Positions 1-10,495 of a DNA stretch of 64,000 bases are shown here, one piece after another; the stretch's first letter is position 1, and each line of letters opens with the position of its first letter. The stretch is from Tetraselmis striata (taxonomy: Eukaryota > Chlorophyta > Chlorodendrophyceae > Chlorodendrales > Chlorodendraceae). The stretch spans positions 358,386 through 422,385 of the forward strand of contig VCJN01001552.1 of assembly GCA_006384855.1 (NCBI GenBank), given 5' to 3'. Below the pieces are notes generated by a model that was not told where the DNA came from, searched no databases, and worked only from the letters and a program-made list of their open reading frames with translations. A program made the position numbers and the translations under genes.

Positions 1-164
1 ACTTTTGGTATGGGCGGCAGGCAGGGGGCGGATTACTCGTGGCGTGATGCTGGCTGGATGCTCGAGGGGGTCATCAATTCACCGGACTGCCGGAGTGCAG
101 ACCAGGGTTGCCCTGAACCCCCCCCCCCCCCCCCCCCCCCCCCCGCCAGAGGTGGTCAGTTCAG

Positions 165-295
165 CCTGAACTGAATCCGGGCACTCAGGCTGAATTCAGC
201 TAAAGGGTCTTCAGGCTGAATTCAGACCTGAATTCAGCCTGAGGACACTTCAGTTCAGGTATTCAGGTATTTAGGCTGAACACCGCGCCTGAAAC
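165..295. repeat. Left subterminal repeat cluster (TTCAGGCTGAA family)
   Basis: At least six copies of TTCAGGCTGAA or AATTCAGCCTGAA-type words occur in both orientations within 130 bp. The same words recur at 2105-2215 on the other side of the hAT-like transposase remnant and I did not notice them elsewhere in the window. Confidence 0.6.
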
Positions 296-431
296 CCCCT
301 CAAGGCACTATATATACTGTATGTGGTGTGGGCATAGCAGCGTCACTATTACTGAGTCACTAAATAACACCTAGCGGCAAGTATGACAACACATGGACCT
401 CCGAACTTGCATATGGAGTGATATATGTGAT

Positions 432-433
432 AC

Positions 434-492
<59 letters not shown>
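432..492. repeat. (AT)n/(TG)n microsatellite
   Basis: A short TA run passes directly into about 21 TG units. Reading frames across it encode only alternating His-Thr or Val-Cys and are not genes. Confidence 0.95.
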
Positions 493-494
<2 letters not shown>

Positions 495-744
495 CATGTG
501 CTCATGCCGTTCCGCTGAGCAAGAGGTGGTCGGCGGGCCGGCGGGCCTTTGCGCCCCCTTACCCCCGCCCACCCTCCCCCCAAGAGAAAGTGGCCAATAA
601 ATTACTCAGTGCTTGAAAAGAAATTGTTACATAACTTTGATGAAAAACCCCGACCTCCCGCCTTTCCATGCTACAAGTGTCTTGATGACTTCCTTGCGAT
701 TCGGTGGCCTTGATATCCGGCTTGACAGAGAGCCTGTAACACTC

Positions 745-1393
745 CTAGCCAAAGTTGTACGAGAGAGCAGCGTCCACCTGTGCAACCAGATCTACATTAT
801 TCTTGTGTATGAATACTTCAGTGGCCATATTCCCCACACCCATCTTATTCCGCAGGCTCTGCGTGACCAGGCCAGCGAGAGAGAGCACACGCTCACACTC
901 TATCTGACTAGCATGGGTTGCAAGCAACATACGTGTCAATTCTAATTCCGCGTTTGCAGGGGTGGGACAGCACATCCTCCATGGCCGCTGCCACAGACCA
1001 TTCCGCGTGGGTGGGCTGCCGCTCTCGCAAGTTTGTGGTGGCGGTCTGCGGCATTGTGCCGTACAGGTGGTGATCCACCACAGCACGTGTCGTGATAAGG
1101 CTCCTCAGCATGCTCCATGTCTAACGTGCACATGCAAGCAATACACATGTCAGTCGTATGGTGTATTGCAGCACGACATGGCATGCACATCAGCTCAGGA
1201 GTAATACAAAACAGCACGGCGTGTTGTGTAAACTTACGCTGGTGAAGCGTGTCTTCACTAGTGTGATGAACTTGACAGCCTTCACCCGCATCTCACGGCA
1301 TGCGAGGACCAGCGCGTGCCAGCCCTTGGAGGACTTCTTGGTCGAGGTGATGCAAGATTTAAGCTTATTCTGAATCTTACTCAAGGTGAAACT
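745..1393 (-). pseudogene. hAT transposase, C-terminal half with dimerisation domain
   Basis: An upstream exon (1238-1393) reads through KSSKGWHAL and ends in VKTRFTS, like the DVKTRWNS block of hAT transposases, followed by a perfect GTAAGT donor on the minus strand. A second block (908-1111) contains RQPTHAEWSVAAAMEDVL. The last block (745 to about 960) has the hAT dimerisation signature: LELTRMLLATHAS, then ECERVLSLAG, then LRNKMGVGNM. The second and third blocks are in different frames, so either an intron or a frameshift separates them. The catalytic N-terminal region is not recognisable, so the gene is probably dead. Assignment to hAT rests on the C-terminal SERVFSxAG-like motif, here altered to CERVLSLAG. 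Confidence 0.6.
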
Positions 1394-2104
1394 CTGCACG
1401 TACACATCCAACACACATATGGCAGTCCGTAGATAGTGGAGCTGGGCATGTCGGCTGCTTGCTCATCGTCACCGTCAAGTTCTATCGGTGGTTCAACGAT
1501 GGCACTGTCGGGCCGGGGCAAAGCGGACTGCGACGAGTCGCCGACGTTACGGCGGTTCGTATGGCGGGATGGGCCAGGGCGCGAGCCTAGTGGCGGCGGC
1601 GGCATGCTCTCTTCGTGGCCGGCGGCATGCATGTCGACTTCGGCCTCCGCAGCGCCGGCGTAAGGTTCGGCGGCCTCCAAGGCAACCTGCGCGGCTTCCA
1701 TAATCAGCTTGAAGGGGGGGGGGGGGGGGGGACTGGGCGTAGGGTTGAGACTTGATACTTGAGAGTGGAGAGTGTCGTGCTGTGACCGCGCGCCATTTGG
1801 TGATGCTATATTCCGTATTCCTTGGCGGCGGGCGAAAGCCTGCGTTGCCGCCCCACCAAGGAATACAGCAAGTGCATGATGACGCATTGCAGAAACTGAA
1901 AACACCGTTTAACACTGCGCAATATACTATTGGCGCACCATCATGTACTATATGCCGTATATGTGGGCATGGTACGGATGCGGCCATGTGCGACACATGG
2001 GGCGATTATTATAGTACAATTTCTCTGCGGATTCGGACATATTAGAGCGAATGGATTCTACCGCTAGCCGCTACACTCAAAACTCGTACATTTAGAGGGA
2101 CTTC

Positions 2105-2215
2105 AGGTAGGGGGTATTCAGGCCATTTTCGCTAGGTATTCAGCCTGAACTGAATTCAGCTGAAGTCGGGACTTCAGCCTGAAGGGGCCTGAACTGAAGC
2201 CCCTTCAGGGCGACG
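2105..2215. repeat. Right subterminal repeat cluster
   Basis: Contains TTCAGCCTGAA, CTGAACTGAATTCAGCTGAAG and related words in both orientations, mirroring the cluster at 165-295. A 10-bp palindrome-like GACGGCCGTCTGCAGACG block follows at about 2211-2245. Confidence 0.6.
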
Positions 2216-2334
2216 GCCGTCTGCAGACGTGCAGACGGCCGTCTGATGCGTCCGCCCGTGCTCATTTCGCACCCTCTTTTGGTGTTGTTTCCACCGCGCA
2301 GTTGTTGTAGTGGACGTTTGCTATTGCCTTTATT

Positions 2335-2376
2335 TCGGGTGGTTTCCTGATCGCCTCTTATTGCAGCTAGCTCATG
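2335..2376 (+). repeat. Dispersed repeat shared with the palindrome at 27.46 kb
   Basis: The stretch TTCGGGTGGTTTCCTGATCG, continuing through CAGCTAGCTCATG, is repeated nearly identically at 27458-27498, where it forms one arm of a long inverted repeat. It is probably the end of an unidentified transposon family. Confidence 0.55.
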
Positions 2377-2713
2377 TTTCGTTTTTAAGTACTTCACTGA
2401 ATTAGTAAGACGACGGACCGAGTTGTGCGGTTCAACGACTACCGCCTGGAAAATATAGCACAATAGCCGGTCATCCGCTCTATCTAGAATCTTCCAGGAC
2501 GGGACAGTGAGCAGCGGACTTGCGACCGCACCAGCTCCCGACTTGTTCCCCTGCCTACCTGCAGCTACTACTTAGCCAACTGTCTAGACCATAGCGCTCA
2601 TCCCTTTTGTTGTTGCGCTTCACGCACCAGCAATCGCGGGCACAATCGCCGCACCTGTGCCGCGAGGGGAAGCGATCCTTGTCGACTATTTCCGCCTGCG
2701 CTAGCTTGACGCC

Positions 2714-3013
2714 ATGCGCACGGCATTGTCAGGGCTCAGTATGCCGGACAAATCCGGTGACGCCCCTAGTGGCCTAGCCGAAGACCGCATCGCATCGCTG
2801 GAGGCCGGTTTCGCGGGGCTTACGGAGCTTCTGGAAGCCCTACGGAGTGACCTTCAGCGGCTTAGTGGTTATACTCCTGCCGAGCCCCGCGCGCCCGCTA
2901 GTAGCGTTGCCGCGGCGAGCTCCAAGCACGACGCACCGGCTCGCGCAGAGCAGGTTTCCGTGCCCCACCCCCACCGCGGTGGCCCTAGTGGTGCTGCTCC
3001 TTCCCTAGTCTAG
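2714..3013 (+). CDS. Small uncharacterised ORF with N-terminal coiled coil
   Basis: A 99-residue ATG-initiated frame. Residues 21-50 (EDRIASLEAGFAGLTELLEA, then LRSDLQRL) form heptad-like leucine repeats, followed by an Ala/Pro/Ser-rich tail. No family is recognisable. A short coiled coil followed by low-complexity sequence resembles the N-terminus of retrotransposon gag-like proteins, and it lies just upstream of a LINE remnant, so a transposon origin is the likeliest explanation. It may equally be a chance frame in GC-rich DNA. Confidence 0.3.
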   Translation: MRTALSGLSMPDKSGDAPSGLAEDRIASLEAGFAGLTELLEALRSDLQRLSGYTPAEPRAPASSVAAASSKHDAPARAEQVSVPHPHRGGPSGAAPSLV

Positions 3014-3659
3014 GAGGAGTGGGCTGATGGGCTCATCTATTATATAACTCACCGGACTCACCAGTCACCAAGATACAAGTTCGGCAATTTGAACAGAAAA
3101 GAACATAATCGAATATAAAATGTGCTGCTCATTTGGCTTACGGCTTGACTTTTAAAAAATTAGCAACTAAAAGAAAAGTGCCAGATACATCTTGATTATT
3201 ATTGTTATTAGTGAAGCATATTTTCGAAAAAGCTATCCTATACGAAACGTCTCACGGATTACCGCCGATCTGTTTAGGTTATGGCACATCGCCCCCTCGT
3301 ACCCTTCGCGCTGTCTCCGCGGCAGGTCGCGACTTTCCATATCTAAAAATATAACGAGAATATCCTTACCCACCACTGACCCCCGGCTTCTGGCTGTGGC
3401 GTGGCCGGTGGGGGTTCAGCACCGTGGGGCGTCCGCCGGTCCCCCCCAGCCCCTCTGCTAGGGCGTCTGCCGTGTGAGTCGCGGTTCCGGCGGGGGCGGT
3501 GGTGGGGGTGGGCTCGCGGCGCTCTAGTGGCGCGGATGCAGTCGTCGACGCCCGGTGGAGGCGTTGACTGGCAGTTCATGTGTTGCGATGGCGGCGGCGG
3601 ACGCACCTACAGCACCTACCGCAGCAGCCCGGCCCCATGTGAACGCACGTCAATCACGG
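3014..3659. other. Non-coding stretch before the LINE remnant
   Basis: AT-richer DNA (3030-3370) passes into GC-rich DNA. No gene, hairpin or repeat was recognised. The long overlapping frames here lack any conserved motif. Confidence 0.5.
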
Positions 3660-5169
3660 GATGGAGTCCGACGTCCCAGCGGTAGCTGCCATGCACCTTG
3701 CCTACACTGCGAAATTCGATCCCTCCGTGTATGTGCGGTGCGCCCCCCCAGCCGGCTGCCAGCGCTTGGGCCACCGCGTGTTCCATGTCACGCGAGCGGC
3801 GGCCCGTGCGGCCACCTCCGCGTTCTGCAGCCCCCCCCCCCCCCCCCCCCCCTCCCACCTCCCACGGCTCTGCCCCCGGTGTGGCTCTCCCGGCGTCAGC
3901 AAGTGGTGTGCGGGCGCTGCAGCGCCAGCACGCGCCGGCTGCTGCCTCAGCCGCCCATGATGCCGCCCTCGCTGCCACCGCTCGGTGGTGCGCTACCCGC
4001 GACGTCTACCGCATGATGCCCCGTACGCCGCTGCGGGGTACGGCTGTCGGCGTCTATCCCGCGGCTCGGCATGTCCTCTTCACCCTGCTAGACCGTACGG
4101 TGGCCTATGCTGACCGCTTCCCTCCTACCGACAACCGGTCGTGCGGGGCCGAAGGCGCTGTTTGCGTATTTGCGGGGCTGCTACTGCGACTCTACCCATC
4201 CAACAGCCCCGCAATTGTGCGGAAAATGGCGGAGCGGCGAGTGCGGCTGTGGGAGGCGGGGGATGCTGTGCGCGTTGGCTTCTCGGTGTGCGGGATGCAG
4301 CAATTGTGGCGCGAGTCTCGGGATGGCAGCGAGTTGCACAATTACCATATGGAGGCGGAAGCGCCGGCGGTCTGCGAGGGCGCGGGCGGCTTCTGCAGAG
4401 GCTGCGGAGGGGGTCGCCGATGCTGCGGCGGATGGGGTGCCGCCGGCGGTGGTAGATGCTCACCGCCGGGCGGCGAAACTGACCTATGTGCAGGAGATGC
4501 GCCGCGCTCGCTAGGCGCTGGATACCGCCGACCTCGGTATGGTGTCCGACGCCGCTGCGGCGCTCCCCGTCCTGGAAGGCCTCCATCCAGCCACCTCCTG
4601 CCCCCACCGACCCGGAGTACTCCTCCCCCGAGGGACCGCCGGACTTGCGGCGGGCGCCGCCGTCATGGGGTGGCAATGCGGATATGAGGTTCGGCGGTGG
4701 GGGGAGGACCAGAGGCGGTTCTGCGCCGTGCTCCCCGCCTTTCCGCTGGGCATGTCGACTGGTGGCGATGGGAGCACATCATGGACCTAGACGTACCTTC
4801 GTGGCGCCTGTGGGTGAAGCGCTGCCTAGAGGGGCGGTGCCACTCGCGCACTGCGGCTTTCTTGGCGAGTGGCACCGTCTTCGCGCTCCACAAGGACGAC
4901 CCCGCCGCGCGGGAGGAGCGGGCGAAGACCGGCGAGCTGCTGCGAGTACGCCCGCTTCGCGTCGGCTCCGTGCTGGTGCGCCTGGCCTCCGCCCACGCTC
5001 AGGTGCAGGTGGGTGCGGATACGCGGGAGGCCATGGGCCCTGTAGTGCAACGCAGCTTTCAGTCGGGAGCTGGCGGTGAGACGGCGTATATGAGCATGCG
5101 GATGGCGCCGCAGCTTTTCGGCGGGCGTGGTACTGGTGGGAAAGGGCTACTATGGGATACTCTTGGATA
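3660..5169 (+). pseudogene. LINE polyprotein remnant: pre-RT region and start of RT domain
   Basis: Several frames in succession read like the region before and at the start of a LINE reverse transcriptase. One (around 4080-4300) has an FPP...LLLRLYPSNSP...RRVRLWEAGD pattern. Another (around 4520-4600) has TADLGMVSDAAAALPVLEGL. A third (about 4760-5140) contains the RT entry block: HVDWWRWEHIMDLD, then LASGTVFALHKDD, then RVRPLRVGSVLVRLAS. Frameshifts and a poly(C) run (3831-3852) break the frame. The reading stops at about 5169 where YR element copy A begins; the RT core continues at 8660 beyond it. Assignment is from the characteristic order of these blocks in plant and algal LINE polyproteins. 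Confidence 0.6.
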
Positions 5170-5355
5170 TGTTCGAAACTTCTTAATGGGATTTCCTCCC
5201 TTTCCCTAATAAACTGCGTTTCGGCTACAATGCTGCTTAGTGGTACGGGAACTATGCACCTGTCGTTGCGACCTTTTTTGGATGCAGCACGAGTAGACAG
5301 AAAAGCAGCCATAAAAGCCTGCCATCTTCCAGTTTTCGTTGCGTTACACGCAGCG
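5170..5355 (+). repeat. A1 terminal repeat of copy A
   Basis: Runs from the AATGGGATTTCCTCCC region to the CGCAGCG before the ORF leader. It is repeated at 8361-8533 (A2) and, inverted, at 31539-31724 and 49351-49537 (A1 of copies B and C). Confidence 0.7.
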
Positions 5356-5470
5356 ATGTTAAAACTGTCTCGTACGCAATTACGAAGAAGGTCACCCAGG
5401 TTGTTCATCAAGACCACACCCGGCTCACCACCCGTGTGTGATATTCTCATCCGTACGTCCGTTCGTTACC

Positions 5471-6340
5471 ATGTCCGATGGAGAAGAACCCGTCGTTGAG
5501 CCGACGCTCGAATCGCTACAAGTAGACGTGAAGGCCCAGTCTACATGGGTGCGCGAGCTTGCAACAACGATGGCACAGTTGACGGCTCGTGTCCGTGTTG
5601 TTGGTGGGGGTGGGGCACATGGCTTCGTCTCCGGGCAGCGCGTCGCGGGACATCCGACAGGCAGCGGGGGAGCCGCAAGGCGCCCCGACTTGCTAGAGCC
5701 AGCCCATAGCGGCCGTGTCGGAGCAAAATCCGTGAGTGACGAGGACGACTACCTCGCGGTGCCAGAGCTAATAATGCAACGAGCAAAGTCTGGTTACGAG
5801 GCCGTTCGACCGGTCAGCCGAGTGCCTGGACTGTTCCCCCTGAGCACATACCTAACGAACGAGTACCTCAAGCAAGATGACCGGCGTCTGCCGGCCCAGC
5901 AGGAGTATCTATGGATGTCGTGTTTCGGCGCCCACATGGCCGCACTTTTCGGAGCTCTCGACGAGCTGCTACTCTACGTCCTTGCTGTAGATCAGGACTT
6001 CACCCCCTACCTCGCGCGTGCTCGGAACCACGCCGAAGCCATCGACACGGCGTTTCGTTTTCGTTTGGCCTTCCTACGGAGGCTTAACGACGTCAAGCGT
6101 GTGCACGATGATCAAGGCGTTCTGGACGTGCTGCGAGCCGCCAAGCATTTTCAGCCTGCTTCTGAGCATCTAGGCTCTGAGATTTTTGGGGACCTCATGA
6201 GGGACTACGAGCGTCGCGTCTTCGAGGCGACAGTAGCTAGCAGCGCAAAAGCAAGCGCTATTGCTCGAGTGACAGCAGCGGCCGCAAGACGCGGGCGTGG
6301 TGGCGGGCGCGGGCGTGGCCGCGAAGGTGAGCATGAGTGA
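5471..6340 (+). CDS. gag-like protein of YR element copy A (intact)
   Basis: A 289-residue intact frame. I chose the ATG at 5471 because MSDGEEP/MPDGEEP is the conserved start in all three copies. Residues 8-45 look like a coiled coil (LESLQVDVKAQSTWVRELAT). The middle is mostly helical and conserved between copies (GYEAVRPVSRVPGLFPLS at about 110-130; EYLWMSCFGAHMAALFGALD at about 145-165). The C-terminus is Arg/Gly-rich (RRGRGGGRGRGREGEHE), a likely nucleic-acid-binding tail; there is no CCHC knuckle. It probably packages element RNA like the first ORF of DIRS elements. That role is inferred from position and composition, not from a recognised domain. This is the only copy of the three without frame damage. 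Confidence 0.65.
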   Translation: MSDGEEPVVEPTLESLQVDVKAQSTWVRELATTMAQLTARVRVVGGGGAHGFVSGQRVAGHPTGSGGAARRPDLLEPAHSGRVGAKSVSDEDDYLAVPELIMQRAKSGYEAVRPVSRVPGLFPLSTYLTNEYLKQDDRRLPAQQEYLWMSCFGAHMAALFGALDELLLYVLAVDQDFTPYLARARNHAEAIDTAFRFRLAFLRRLNDVKRVHDDQGVLDVLRAAKHFQPASEHLGSEIFGDLMRDYERRVFEATVASSAKASAIARVTAAAARRGRGGGRGRGREGEHE

Positions 6341-6394
6341 CGGTGTGGGGCACCTTTCGTCGGAACTGCTTGCGCTTTGCGAGGCCACCTTTCG

Positions 6395-6865
6395 GTGGCC
6401 GTCGCAAGGTTAACTTACCTTAGTAGCTCAACGACGGGATGAGCGCTCTATATCGGGACCAACCCCCCCCCCCCCCCCCCCCTCCCCCCATCTTACAGAC
6501 TTCATTTAGACCTTCCTCGGTGCGGCACTTCTTACAGCTATAGCCGAGAGCGGCTCAACCAGCATCCCCACACCTGCGCATGGCGGTTCAACACACCGCC
6601 TCCCATACCACCTCATCGCTGCGTTAGTCGGTTGTCATTCGGTGACCGCCGGAAAGCGCACCCTTGCAGCTCAACGGCGGGATGAGCGCCCTGTGTCAGG
6701 ACCTGACCCCCCACCTTACATACTTCATTTAGACCTTCCTCGGTGCAACGCTTCTTACAGCTACAGCCGAGTGCGGCTCAACCATCCGCACACCTGCACA
6801 TGGCGGCTCAACCAACCGCCTCCCGTACCATTCCATTACTGCGTCCGTCGGTTGTTACACTGCGA
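6395..6865 (+). repeat. Tandem duplication of the YR ORF 5' end (~235 bp x 2)
   Basis: Two diverged copies each start at CTCAACGACGGGATGAGCGC (or CTCAACGGCGGGATGAGCGC) and run through the TTACAGCTA...GCGGCTCAACCA block to CGTTAGTCGGTTGT or CGTCCGTCGGTTGT. The first copy holds a poly(C) run (6465-6482). Copies B and C carry only one unit, so this is specific to copy A. Confidence 0.8.
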
Positions 6866-8287
6866 GTTACAACCTGTTCGCAGTGACCAAGCTTCGCGCG
6901 TGTACGTTACGCGCGTGACATGCGCTACGAGCGCGAAGGGCGCGCGGGGCGGCCCTCCTACCTGAACCTAGCCCCGCAAACCCGTACTGGTGATGCTGCA
7001 AACCCTTACAGCAACTACCGGCCAACCGCCGAAACCCCAACTGCTACCACCAATTACTTTTCTTAAATGAGCCGACCTTCTGTTACTCTGTCGGCCAGGC
7101 ACCGCACTTGCGTAATTAACGAGCCCGATGATGTTGCCCCTTGGGTTGCTTCACTCCGGTCTCGGCTGCTCCGGTCTCCGGCGGTCTCCGGTCTCCGGCG
7201 GTCTCCGGTCTCCGGCGTTCGGCTCAGACGAATTGGGACAGCGGACCCTCGATCTACTACACTCCAGGTCCCTCACCGCTCATACACTGAAGAGTTACGC
7301 CGGCAAGCTGTCTCAATCGCGGAGTTCTGCCACGACTCCGAGAACATCAGCCCGCTGGAGGCGACTACTGCTACCGTCGTCCGGTACGTCGCCTGGGTTG
7401 GTGAGCGTGGGCACATTGGGGCTACGTCGTTGCAGCCCTATCTGTCCGCAATCAACACGTTCTTCGAGCTACAATACCTCGACCCAATCGCCAAGGACAG
7501 CCTGCACCTTACTGCAGCTCGTCTTGGTCCAATGCTACGGCAACGCCGGCTAGAGGCTGCCCCTTTGCGAGTCCCTCTGCTTGTTGATGTCGCTTACAGC
7601 TTCGTCGAGCATGCAGAGTTGATTGTGTCTTCTCCCACCCAGAGTACTAACACGACTTCCGAGCCCTCGTGGCCTCGGTTGTCAACTTCATGTTCTTTGC
7701 CACGGACTTACTTGCGTGTCCTGCCGAGTGCGGGATATGCATGTCGACGATTGCAACATTACCCTGCAGGTGTACCGCGAGAAAGGCCGCACTGGTCGAC
7801 GGGGCCCCGACGACCTGCGCGTACTGCTCCTGCCAGGGTCAGAGCACCCCCGCATCGCGCGTCTCCTGCACCACTTCATCGACCACGTACAGTCTGCCCC
7901 CCGGTTCCTATTGCCCTGGCCGAAACTAGCTTCTGGGCGATCACCCCGAGCGCGCAGTCCAATTCTTGGACCGCCGCCACAATGTCGGACTGGCCCTCTA
8001 CGGCTGTTCGTCTTGTCGGTGCCGCCCCTCCCGCCGGCACTTCCTAGAGCTCACACAGCCTTCGCAAGGGAGCAGCGTCCGCCGCTAACGCCATCGGAGC
8101 AGTACTGTCCCACATTCGCTACCAAGGCGGTTGGGCCACTAACTCCGACGTCGTTCTGGACTACATTGACCCCAACGTTCTTCCGTCGCCCGGCGCATGG
8201 TTCTTCTTCGGTCACATCGCGCCCCTCCGCCACTTCCAAGTCCAACATGACTCCGCAGCGGTGGTCTTCCCGGTGCCCACTTCATGA
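6642..8287 (+). pseudogene. Tyrosine recombinase of YR element copy A (decayed)
   Basis: Corresponds along its length to the YR frame of copy B but switches frame repeatedly. Recognisable blocks are INEPDDVAPWVASLRSRL, FCHDSENISPLEATTATVVR, SLQPYLSAINTFFEL and, near the end, HSLRKGAASAANAIG...RYQGGWATNSDVVLDYIDP. The last block carries the family's H-x-x-R, Trp and Tyr positions. A GGTCTCCGGC minisatellite replaces the linker after SLRSRL, and a stop codon follows the PPAGTS segment before the H-x-x-R box. It cannot make a full recombinase. Confidence 0.7.
7158..7222 (+). repeat. GGTCTCCGGC minisatellite
   Basis: About five imperfect units of CCGGTCTCCGGCGGTCT lie inside the decayed YR ORF of copy A, at the point where copies B and C encode QDAFGSD. 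They look like local expansion of a short element segment. Confidence 0.85.
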
Positions 8288-8341
8288 CCTAGCGCTACCC
8301 CTTCTCCGTCAATCCACAGCTGTCTCCGTTTGCTCAACACT

Positions 8342-8659
8342 GGCAAAACCAGACTCAACTTGTTTATGGGGTTTCCTCCCTTTCCCTAAACCGCTTTTCG
8401 GCTACAATGTTGCTCAGTGGTACGGGAACTAGGCACCTTTCGTTGCGCCCCTTTGAGGATGCAGCACGAGTAGACATAAAAGCAGCCATAACAGCTGGGC
8501 CTGCCATCTTCCAGTTTTCGCTACGTTACACCCCTGACTCCGTTTTCCCCCTGACTCCGTTTTCACTCCACGCTTTCACTTAACCTTCCTGCCAATTTCG
8601 GCTCTTGCCCGTGTAAAAAGGCCTGCGCGACCTTTTTAGCAAAACTAGACTCTATGAAT
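8342..8659 (+). repeat. B1-A2-tail-B2 3' terminus of copy A
   Basis: GGCAAAACCAGACTCAACT (B1, 8342-8360) abuts A2 (8361-8533). A unique tail containing a doubled CCCTGACTCCGTTTT follows, and the element ends in the diverged B2 (AGCAAAACTAGACTCTATGA). The adjacent internal B1-A2 and terminal B2 are what defines split direct repeats. Confidence 0.7.
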
Positions 8660-9235
8660 TTCGGATTGCCTTCAATGAGGTATCCCGCCGGCCGGGGTGC
8701 GATACTTTACGGCTTGCTTCAGCACCCGCGTCTACATGGGATGATCCCTACTTTCTTCCGGATGTTGTATGACCGTCCCAGCGACCTGTACTACTACGCA
8801 CGCCGGATGTTCCCGATACTTTGCGCGCCACCCTACAGTCTCGTACGGGTGTGCGCCAGGGTGATGTGTTGGCCCCGCTATGTTTGTGCCTTGCCATTGC
8901 GGGCCCGGTGCAAGCGGTTGTGGCTTGTACCGCCGCTGATACTTTCTGCCAGAGTCTCGCGGATGATTGCGGCGCGGCTACTGCCGCGGCTCACATTCCG
9001 CGTGTTTTGTCGAGTATGCACGGAGCTTCTCAAAGTCGGATTGATGGACATAACTGTAGCACGCGGTACGTTCGTCAGCCTCGGTGACAGCGAGGTCGAG
9101 TTGCGGGCAGTGCGGGCGAAGTTGGCCCCGCAAGGGTTTCGCGTACTCCGGCCGACGACCATGTCCATGATGGCGCCGTGTACATGGGTGCTTCTACACC
9201 CCTCCACATAAGTCCGGGTTTTGCATTTTCGATCG
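8660..9235 (+). pseudogene. LINE reverse transcriptase core (continuation)
   Basis: Directly after copy A the LINE resumes: RGAILYGLLQHPRLHGMIP, then MLYDRPSDLYYYARRMFP. After a one-base frame change it gives SRTGVRQGDVLAPLCLCLAI and the catalytic SLADDCG, an F/Y-x-DD variant. A further frame change gives VELRAVRAKLAPQGFRVL. These are RT palm blocks in the right order and spacing. At least two frameshifts make this a pseudogene. The break from 5169 to 8660 falls between the RT entry block and the palm. Confidence 0.7.
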
Positions 9236-10495
9236 CAAAGCGCATACATGGGCGAGGATAACGCCGGCTGCATGTGCATACATGCTAACTACAGTGGGAA
9301 TAGTTCGGGCGAACGCCTATTGTGCGCTTTATACCCACCCGCGCGACAACACGACCATTTGTGGGCGCCATTTCAAAAACGCGAAATCATTGCATGGTGC
9401 GTTGGCGCCAGAAAGTTGTGGGTTGCGCCAACCGTCCAAACCTATGGAAATAGCGGCACTCGTCGCACCAAACTCGGTGGATACGGCCCTTGGCATAAGT
9501 TGCACACACCGTGCGTGTAGGTCACTGAAAGCATGTCGCTATAGGCACGACGTGACACCCCAACGTCAAGTTGGCCACTGTGGGGAGCAATTTTGGGCTG
9601 AAAATGCTGCTGTTTCTGTGGCGAACGCACGTAGGAGAGGCGCTCGATGGCCCCCTTGGCGTAGGGCAATGCTCTACTATGGGGGCGCGTGGTGGAATGC
9701 CAGTTGCACCGTTTCGTGGGCGGGGTGGCGCGGTAGGGGCGTGGATTTTGATTAATATGAAATTCCTTGAAAAATGCTGTGGAAAATGGCATTTTGGCTG
9801 GTAGATGTGTGTATCGCTAGGAGGTGGCACATGCCAAGTGTTGGTGGTCCGTGGTCATCCAAATACATAACGCTCTCGCGCAACTGAGTATGGGGCTTAG
9901 ACACGCACTTGGCGCAAAGCCACGCGCCCGATATGGGTGGGCACATGAGGCAGTGAGGGGCAACTTGGATGGTCATCTTTGGGGATTTTTCCGGAGACCC
10001 AAAAATCGATTTTTTGATTATGGAAGAGTGTTCCCGACGCAGAATTGAACGAGGAATCGCGTGATATTTTTAAAAAGTTTTTCTGAGCAAACCCTGAGAA
10101 GTTATAGCGTTTTGAAGCCAAGGGGGTGTTGCCGCGCGTGGCCGACACTGATGCCATGCCAGTATCGCAACGCGACATGCACTGGCCGCCGCCCACACGG
10201 CTGCACCCCAACCAAATGCACCCGAGCCCCTCGCCAATGTGTTTCCTCACGCGTTCATGGCCATCCCGCCGTTTGGTTGCCTATGCACGCGCGTCGGCGT
10301 GTGCGTGATACCGACCCCGGTTTGGTGCAGTTGCAGGCGACGCCCATCCACGCACCAAGTGCAGCGTGATTCCCTAGTCAAAGGTCATTAAGCTTCGGTT
10401 TGAGCCACTCGTCATGCAGGTTTTATAAAGCCCTCTGAGATTCCAGGGTTTCATCTCATATACCCTACGTTCAGGTACCCTAGACTTGTGAAGTC
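9236..10495. other. Unidentified 1.26-kb segment interrupting the LINE
   Basis: LINE coding similarity stops at about 9235 and resumes at about 10496, so this segment is probably another insertion. It has no long coding frame with recognisable motifs, no poly(G/C) run and somewhat lower GC than its flanks. I found no clear terminal repeats or target duplication. Confidence 0.4.

Larger units (their letters stand above)
145..2215. mobile_element. hAT-like DNA transposon remnant
   Basis: A minus-strand transposase remnant at 745-1393 is bracketed by two dense clusters of a short motif built on ATTCAGCCTGAA and its complement, at about 165-295 and 2105-2215. Such subterminal repeat clusters on both sides of a transposase are typical of hAT elements, where they bind the transposase. 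I could not fix exact termini or an 8-bp target duplication, so the limits are approximate. A poly(C) run at 119-144 abuts the left cluster. The acidic, proline-rich minus-strand reading frame at 1381-1905 may hold N-terminal exons of the same transposase. Confidence 0.45.
5170..8659 (+). mobile_element. DIRS-order tyrosine-recombinase element, copy A (no RT)
   Basis: The element has the order A1 (5170-5355), gag-like ORF (5471-6340), YR ORF (about 6640-8287), B1 (8342-8360), A2 (8361-8533) and B2 (8638-8659). A1 and A2 are direct repeats of about 180 bp. B1 and B2 are a short direct repeat related to GGCAAAACCAGACTCAACT. This split-direct-repeat layout is the hallmark of PAT/Ngaro/Kangaroo-type DIRS-order retroelements. 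Between gag and YR there is only a leader and a local duplication, with no space for reverse transcriptase or RNase H. The element splits a LINE RT gene and shows no obvious target duplication, as expected for YR integration. Copies B and C are in minus orientation elsewhere in the window. Confidence 0.75.

Noticed and set aside
360..600. His-Thr and Val-Cys repeat proteins over the TG microsatellite
   Set aside because: Pure simple-sequence translation on both strands; no conserved flanks.
4125..4676. 183-residue minus-strand ORF
   Set aside because: Antisense to LINE coding blocks in GC-rich DNA; no motif.
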